NCBI GenBank assembly: GCA_002393975.1
Contig: DGSM01000027.1
Location: 1 to 13,280, forward strand
DNA from: Clostridiales bacterium UBA4362
Lineage (GTDB): Bacteria; Bacillota; Clostridia; TANB77; CAG-508
DNA length: 13,280 bases
Direction: 5' to 3'
The notes under the pieces were generated by a model that searched no databases, was not told the DNA's origin, and saw nothing but the letters and a program-made list of their open reading frames with translations. Position 1 is the stretch's first letter, and every line of letters begins with the position of its first letter. Of this stretch, positions 9,810 through 13,280 are shown one piece after another. A program made the translations under genes and the position numbers.

Positions 9810-10283
9810 ATGGTCGAAGTACTATGCAAAGATGAAGAGCAAACAAGACAATTCGCAAAAAATCTTGCTACCATTTTTAGAAGAGGAGATGTTATTGTAC
9901 TTTCTGGCGAATTAGGAGCAGGAAAGACTAAATTTGTTGAAGGCTTTTTAGAGCACTATGGCTTAGAAGAAGAAGTTAGTTCTCCTACTTTTACAATTGT
10001 TAATGAATATCATAATAACAGAATGGATATTTATCATTTTGATCTTTATAGAATGAATGATATTTATGAATTTGAAAATATAGGAGGAGAAGAATATTTC
10101 GAGAAAGGAATTTGTATCTTTGAGTGGGGAGAATTAATAGAAGATATACTTCCAGAAAATTATCTTAAAATTTCATTTGAGAAAGATGAAATAAATGATA
10201 ATATTAGAAAACTTATATTAGAACCTGTTGGCAATAGATTCAATGATTCGGATTTTAGTGAATTTATACCACAGAAAGATTAA
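9810..10283 (+). CDS. tsaE: TsaE, ATPase of the tRNA t6A biosynthesis complex
   Basis: TsaE is the P-loop ATPase that works with TsaB and TsaD to make N6-threonylcarbamoyladenosine at position 37 of ANN-decoding tRNAs. The 157-residue protein has Walker A GELGAGKT (33-40), the family blocks SSPTFTIVNEY (57-67) and HFDLYRM (76-82), and FEWGE (104-108). All are characteristic of TsaE rather than other small P-loop proteins. The ATG has a very strong GAGGAGG (9798-9804) five bases upstream. It is the first gene of its operon and is followed by tsaB-rimI after 27 bases, which is the usual Firmicute pairing. The last 20 or so residues are hydrophilic and probably a flexible tail. tsaD and tsaC are not in the window. 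Confidence 0.97.
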   Translation: MVEVLCKDEEQTRQFAKNLATIFRRGDVIVLSGELGAGKTKFVEGFLEHYGLEEEVSSPTFTIVNEYHNNRMDIYHFDLYRMNDIYEFENIGGEEYFEKGICIFEWGELIEDILPENYLKISFEKDEINDNIRKLILEPVGNRFNDSDFSEFIPQKD

Positions 10284-10310
10284 AAATTTTATTTGTAAAG
10301 GGTTGAAAAA

Positions 10311-11465
10311 ATGAAAGTTCTAGCATTAGACACATCCTCTACTAAGGAAGCCTCATGTGCTATAGTAGAAGATGGCGCAACTTTGGTGAAACTGCAAGGG
10401 AATGAAGGGAAAGATCATTCTCAAACACTAATGCCAATGATAAAAGAGATTTTCGATAAATCAAGTTTACAATTAAAAGATATGGATTTATTATCTTGCG
10501 GGAAAGGGCCAGGATCTTTTACAGGTCTTAGGATAGGAATTGCCACAATTGATGCTTTCAAAGATGTAACAAATATTCCAGTTTGTGGAGTAAGTTCATT
10601 AGAGGCATTAGCATATGGAGCAATCTTAAAAAAGGGAAAAAGAGATTGTAAAATTCTATCAATGGTTTCTGCAAAATATGAAAATGTATATTTCGCAGTC
10701 TACAGATTTCATAATGGTCATTTATCATTATATAAAAATCCTGAGGTTGCTAATATTTCAGATACACTTAATTTTATTGATTTACAAGAACCTTTATTTA
10801 TTGTTGGTGATTACATTCCAGAAAAGATGGAACCAATATTTAAAGTAATTGAAGACAGAGAAATGGCTGAAGGAAAAGACATTATTCGCCATGAATATAT
10901 TACTAACTTACCATCAATGGCTGAATGTATTGGAATAGCTGCAGAAGAAAAATATAATTTAGGTACTATAGCTGACTTAAATCATATTTCACCATATTAT
11001 TTAAGAAAGCCTCTAGCTGAAAGACAAAAAGATCCAGATTATTTTGAAGATAGTGAAATTTCAGTTTTAAATATGACTACTATAGATTTAGACTATGTGA
11101 AAATGAATTATGAAAAATTCACAAATATATGGAGTCTTAAAATATTAGAGGATGATTTTAAAAATTCAAAATATCTAGTAGCTAAAAGAAATGATGAAGT
11201 TCTAGGATTTCTATCTTATAGAATTGTTCTAGACGAACTTGAAATAATGAACATTGTTGTTCGAGAAGATTACAGACGAAAAGGTATAGCATCTAAGATG
11301 CTAAGTAATCTAATTATAAAAGAAGATTATGAAAAGATTAATCTTGAAGTTAATATTAATAATATAGCTGCTATTACACTTTATAAAAAATTTGGCTTTA
11401 TGCAAGTAGGAAATAGAAAGAAATACTACAATGGCAGTGAAGATGCAATATTAATGTCAATTTAA
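10311..11465 (+). CDS. tsaB: TsaB-RimI fusion: t6A scaffold subunit joined to an N-acetyltransferase
   Basis: Residues 1 to about 235 are TsaB, the inactive ASKHA-fold paralogue that pairs with TsaD. They include MKVLALDTSS at the start, GKGPGSFTGLRIG (64-76) and the late block ISPYYLRKPLAERQ (226-239). A short acidic linker (about 240-250) leads to a GNAT acetyltransferase domain (about 252-384). Its acetyl-CoA loop is VVREDYRRKGIA (316-327), and NNIAAITLYKKFGF (350-363) and RKKYYNGSEDAILM (369-382) match RimI, the acetylase of the ribosomal protein S18 N-terminus or of broader protein N-termini. The reading frame is continuous, with no stop or internal ribosome site at the junction, so this is a true fusion of genes that are normally adjacent. 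AAAGGG (10297-10302) precedes the ATG. Substrate specificity of the RimI half is not visible. Confidence 0.95.
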   Translation: MKVLALDTSSTKEASCAIVEDGATLVKLQGNEGKDHSQTLMPMIKEIFDKSSLQLKDMDLLSCGKGPGSFTGLRIGIATIDAFKDVTNIPVCGVSSLEALAYGAILKKGKRDCKILSMVSAKYENVYFAVYRFHNGHLSLYKNPEVANISDTLNFIDLQEPLFIVGDYIPEKMEPIFKVIEDREMAEGKDIIRHEYITNLPSMAECIGIAAEEKYNLGTIADLNHISPYYLRKPLAERQKDPDYFEDSEISVLNMTTIDLDYVKMNYEKFTNIWSLKILEDDFKNSKYLVAKRNDEVLGFLSYRIVLDELEIMNIVVREDYRRKGIASKMLSNLIIKEDYEKINLEVNINNIAAITLYKKFGFMQVGNRKKYYNGSEDAILMSI

Positions 11466-11470
11466 ACTTG

Positions 11471-11477
11471 AGAGGAA
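11471..11477 (+). promoter_or_regulatory. Ribosome binding site of the Lon-like protease gene
   Basis: AGAGGAA lies five bases before ATG 11483, and 17 bases separate the tsaB-rimI stop from that ATG. This fixes the start of the open reading frame that runs off the right edge. Confidence 0.75.
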
Positions 11478-11482
11478 TACAA

Positions 11483-13280
11483 ATGAGAAAACAAAGAGAA
11501 GTATCATATAAGGATCTAAAATACACATGTGACCCAGAGATTTTTGACTTTGAGACCACTGCGGATTTGGATTCGAATTATCAAGGGATAGGCCAAAAGA
11601 GAGGAATTGAATCCTTGCAATTTGGCCTATCTATTGACACTAGTGGATATAATGTTTATGTAGAAGGCCCTGGAGGATCAGGAAAAACAACATATACCAA
11701 AGAGTTTTTAGGAAATATTTCTAAAACAAAGAAACCACCTCAAGATTGGGTATATGTATATAATTTTGATGTACCAAATGAACCAACTGCTATAAACTTG
11801 CCAGCTGGTGAAGGTGTGGTTTTCCAAACTACAATGGAAAACTTCATAAAAGATATTAGAAATGATATTAAATCAACCTTTAGAAATAAAGATTTTGAAA
11901 AAGAAAAACAAATTATAAATAATCAATATCAAGAAGTTAAATCAAAATTATTAGAAGATTTAAATGCTAAATCTGCAAAATATGGCTTCCAAGTTAAAAG
12001 TTCAGAAGGTGGTATCTACATGATGCCAGTAATGAATGGTGAAGTTATAAAAGAAGAAGATTTTGATAAATTAGATGAAGATATTAAAGCAGAATATGAA
12101 GAAAAATCTAGCTTAGTTCAAAATCAAATAATTCAAGTTATAACTAAACTTAAAGAATTAGATGAAGAAGCTGATAAGAAAATTGCAGAATGGCAATCTA
12201 ATATTGTACTTCTTACTATTGAAGGTAGAGTATCATATGTAAAATCTCAATACAAACGCAATAAAAAGATTAACAATTACATGGATGGAATCAAGAAAGA
12301 TATTCTAAAAAATATTGATAAATTTTCTGGCGAAGAAAAAGAACCAAAAAAACAAATTGACATGAGAATGCCAGAAGAACCACCATGGGAAAAATACAAG
12401 GTAAATCTTTTTGTAGATAATAGTAAATTAGATGGAGCACCTGTTATTCAAGAATCAAATTACTCATTTACAAACCTTTTTGGAAGACTTGAATATGAGA
12501 ACCATTATGGTATTTTGAAAACAGATTATATGATGTTAAGACCAGGACTACTTCATAGAGCCAATGGTGGTTATATAATGTTCCAAGTAAGAGATTTATT
12601 AGCAAATCCAGAATGCTATGAAAACTTAAAGAAAGTATTAAGAAATAGAGAATTAGGAATAGATAACACAAATGAGCAAAGAGCTCAAACCGTTTTAATA
12701 GGACTTAAACCTGAACCAATTCCATTAGATTTAAAAGTAATTCTTATTGGAGATGAAAATGTTTATCAAACATTACTTGCTATAGATGAAGAATTTAGAA
12801 AACTATTCAAGATAAAAGTTGAGTTTGAAGAAGAAACAGAATTAAATCAAGAAAACTTAATTGATATAGCAAGATTTGTTCATGGCTTTTGTGAAGAAAA
12901 GAAATTTCCACATCTTGATAGAGATGCAGTTGCAAGACTATGTGAGTATTCTTCTAAAATGGCTGATAATCAACATAAATTATCAACTCAATTTGGAGAA
13001 ATGACACAAGTAATAGTAGAAGCAGCTACTTGGGCAAAATTAGACAAAGAAAAGAATATTACTAGAAAATATATTGATAAAGCATTACATGAACGTAAAA
13101 TGCGTGGTATCAAATATGATGAGAAGTATTCTGAAATGATTAAAGATAAAGTTCTTTTGATTGACACAGATGGATCAAAAGTTGGTCAAATAAATGGCTT
13201 AACAGTAATGACAATTGGAGATTATAGCTTTGGAAAGCCTGTAAGAATAACTGCGAATACCTTTACTGGAAAAAGCGGAA
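11483..13280 (+). CDS. LonB-type ATP-dependent protease (AAA_32/Lon_C family), 3' end missing
   Basis: The frame is open from ATG 11483 to the window edge, giving 599 residues of what is usually a protein of about 780-810. Residues 59-70 (YVEGPGGSGKTT) contain the Walker A P-loop. YVYNFDVPNEPTAINLPAG follows from residue 91, as usual in the AAA_32 family (COG1067). A charged, coiled-coil-like insertion covers about 125-290. LLHRANGGYIMFQVRDLL marks the Walker B region, with Gln where classical Walker B has Asp; related clostridial proteins may share this, but I cannot verify it. An AAA lid follows, and NGLTVMTIGDYSFGKPVRIT begins the Lon_C peptidase domain. The catalytic Ser-Lys dyad would lie beyond the edge and cannot be checked. 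No transmembrane helix is visible, so it is probably a cytoplasmic protease acting on misfolded or regulatory proteins. Confidence 0.9.
   Translation, partial: MRKQREVSYKDLKYTCDPEIFDFETTADLDSNYQGIGQKRGIESLQFGLSIDTSGYNVYVEGPGGSGKTTYTKEFLGNISKTKKPPQDWVYVYNFDVPNEPTAINLPAGEGVVFQTTMENFIKDIRNDIKSTFRNKDFEKEKQIINNQYQEVKSKLLEDLNAKSAKYGFQVKSSEGGIYMMPVMNGEVIKEEDFDKLDEDIKAEYEEKSSLVQNQIIQVITKLKELDEEADKKIAEWQSNIVLLTIEGRVSYVKSQYKRNKKINNYMDGIKKDILKNIDKFSGEEKEPKKQIDMRMPEEPPWEKYKVNLFVDNSKLDGAPVIQESNYSFTNLFGRLEYENHYGILKTDYMMLRPGLLHRANGGYIMFQVRDLLANPECYENLKKVLRNRELGIDNTNEQRAQTVLIGLKPEPIPLDLKVILIGDENVYQTLLAIDEEFRKLFKIKVEFEEETELNQENLIDIARFVHGFCEEKKFPHLDRDAVARLCEYSSKMADNQHKLSTQFGEMTQVIVEAATWAKLDKEKNITRKYIDKALHERKMRGIKYDEKYSEMIKDKVLLIDTDGSKVGQINGLTVMTIGDYSFGKPVRITANTFTGKSG
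11587..11631. repeat. Perfect 11-bp inverted repeat inside the Lon-like gene
   Basis: GATAGGCCAAA (11587-11597) and TTTGGCCTATC (11621-11631) are exact complements flanking a 23-base loop, about 100 bases into the coding region. The arms encode the conserved GIGQK and FGLS parts of the protein. No T-tract follows, so it is not a terminator. It could form an mRNA hairpin; a role is not established. Confidence 0.5.

Overview
The window is one continuous, forward-strand block of housekeeping genes from a very A+T-rich, low-G+C Gram-positive bacterium. The gene order (cyclophilin, tgt, yajC, secD, secF; pheS, pheT; tsaE, tsaB, rimI), the strong GGAGG-type ribosome binding sites, the near-exclusive AGA arginine codon and the WG-repeat membrane protein all point to Bacillota, most likely Clostridia and plausibly an uncultured gut lineage. 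UGA is a stop (it ends tgt), so the code is the standard bacterial one. No mobile element, tRNA, rRNA or CRISPR array is visible, and no stretch over 300 bases lacks a gene.

Layout. Bases 1-153 hold the terminator of an unseen upstream gene and a promoter whose -10 lies inside a perfect 24-bp palindrome. Operon 1 (154-5963) is cyclophilin, tgt, a WG-repeat membrane protein, yajC (frameshifted), secD and secF, with 1-bp and 4-bp overlaps at the first two junctions. A hairpin plus T-tract (5981-6036) sits directly in front of pheS. Operon 2 (6058-9622) is pheS-pheT, closed by a strong terminator. A new promoter (9699-9727) and a structured leader drive operon 3 (9810 to the right edge): tsaE, a tsaB-rimI fusion, and a LonB-type ATP-dependent protease cut by the window end before its catalytic residues.

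Functional themes. Tgt modifies the wobble base of GUN-anticodon tRNAs; PheST charges and proofreads tRNA-Phe; TsaE and TsaB belong to the t6A machinery for ANN-decoding tRNAs; RimI-type domains acetylate protein N-termini. The cyclophilin and the Lon-like protease concern protein folding and turnover. YajC/SecD/SecF are the accessory Sec-translocon module.

The most unusual part is that Sec module. SecD and SecF are recognisable by position, topology and residual motifs, but by my hand alignment both lack the membrane aspartates that carry protons in characterised SecDF. SecF stops after four of six expected membrane helices, SecD carries Asn/Thr/Glu-rich insertions in its extracytoplasmic part, yajC has a +1 frameshift, and an uncharacterised membrane-anchored WG-repeat protein is encoded between tgt and yajC. 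This looks like a remodelled or decaying SecDF system that may no longer use the proton-motive force. Secondary points are the palindromic candidate operator, a 10-mer resembling a Spo0A box in both recognisable promoters, a possible Shine-Dalgarno switch in the tsaE leader, and the TsaB-RimI fusion.
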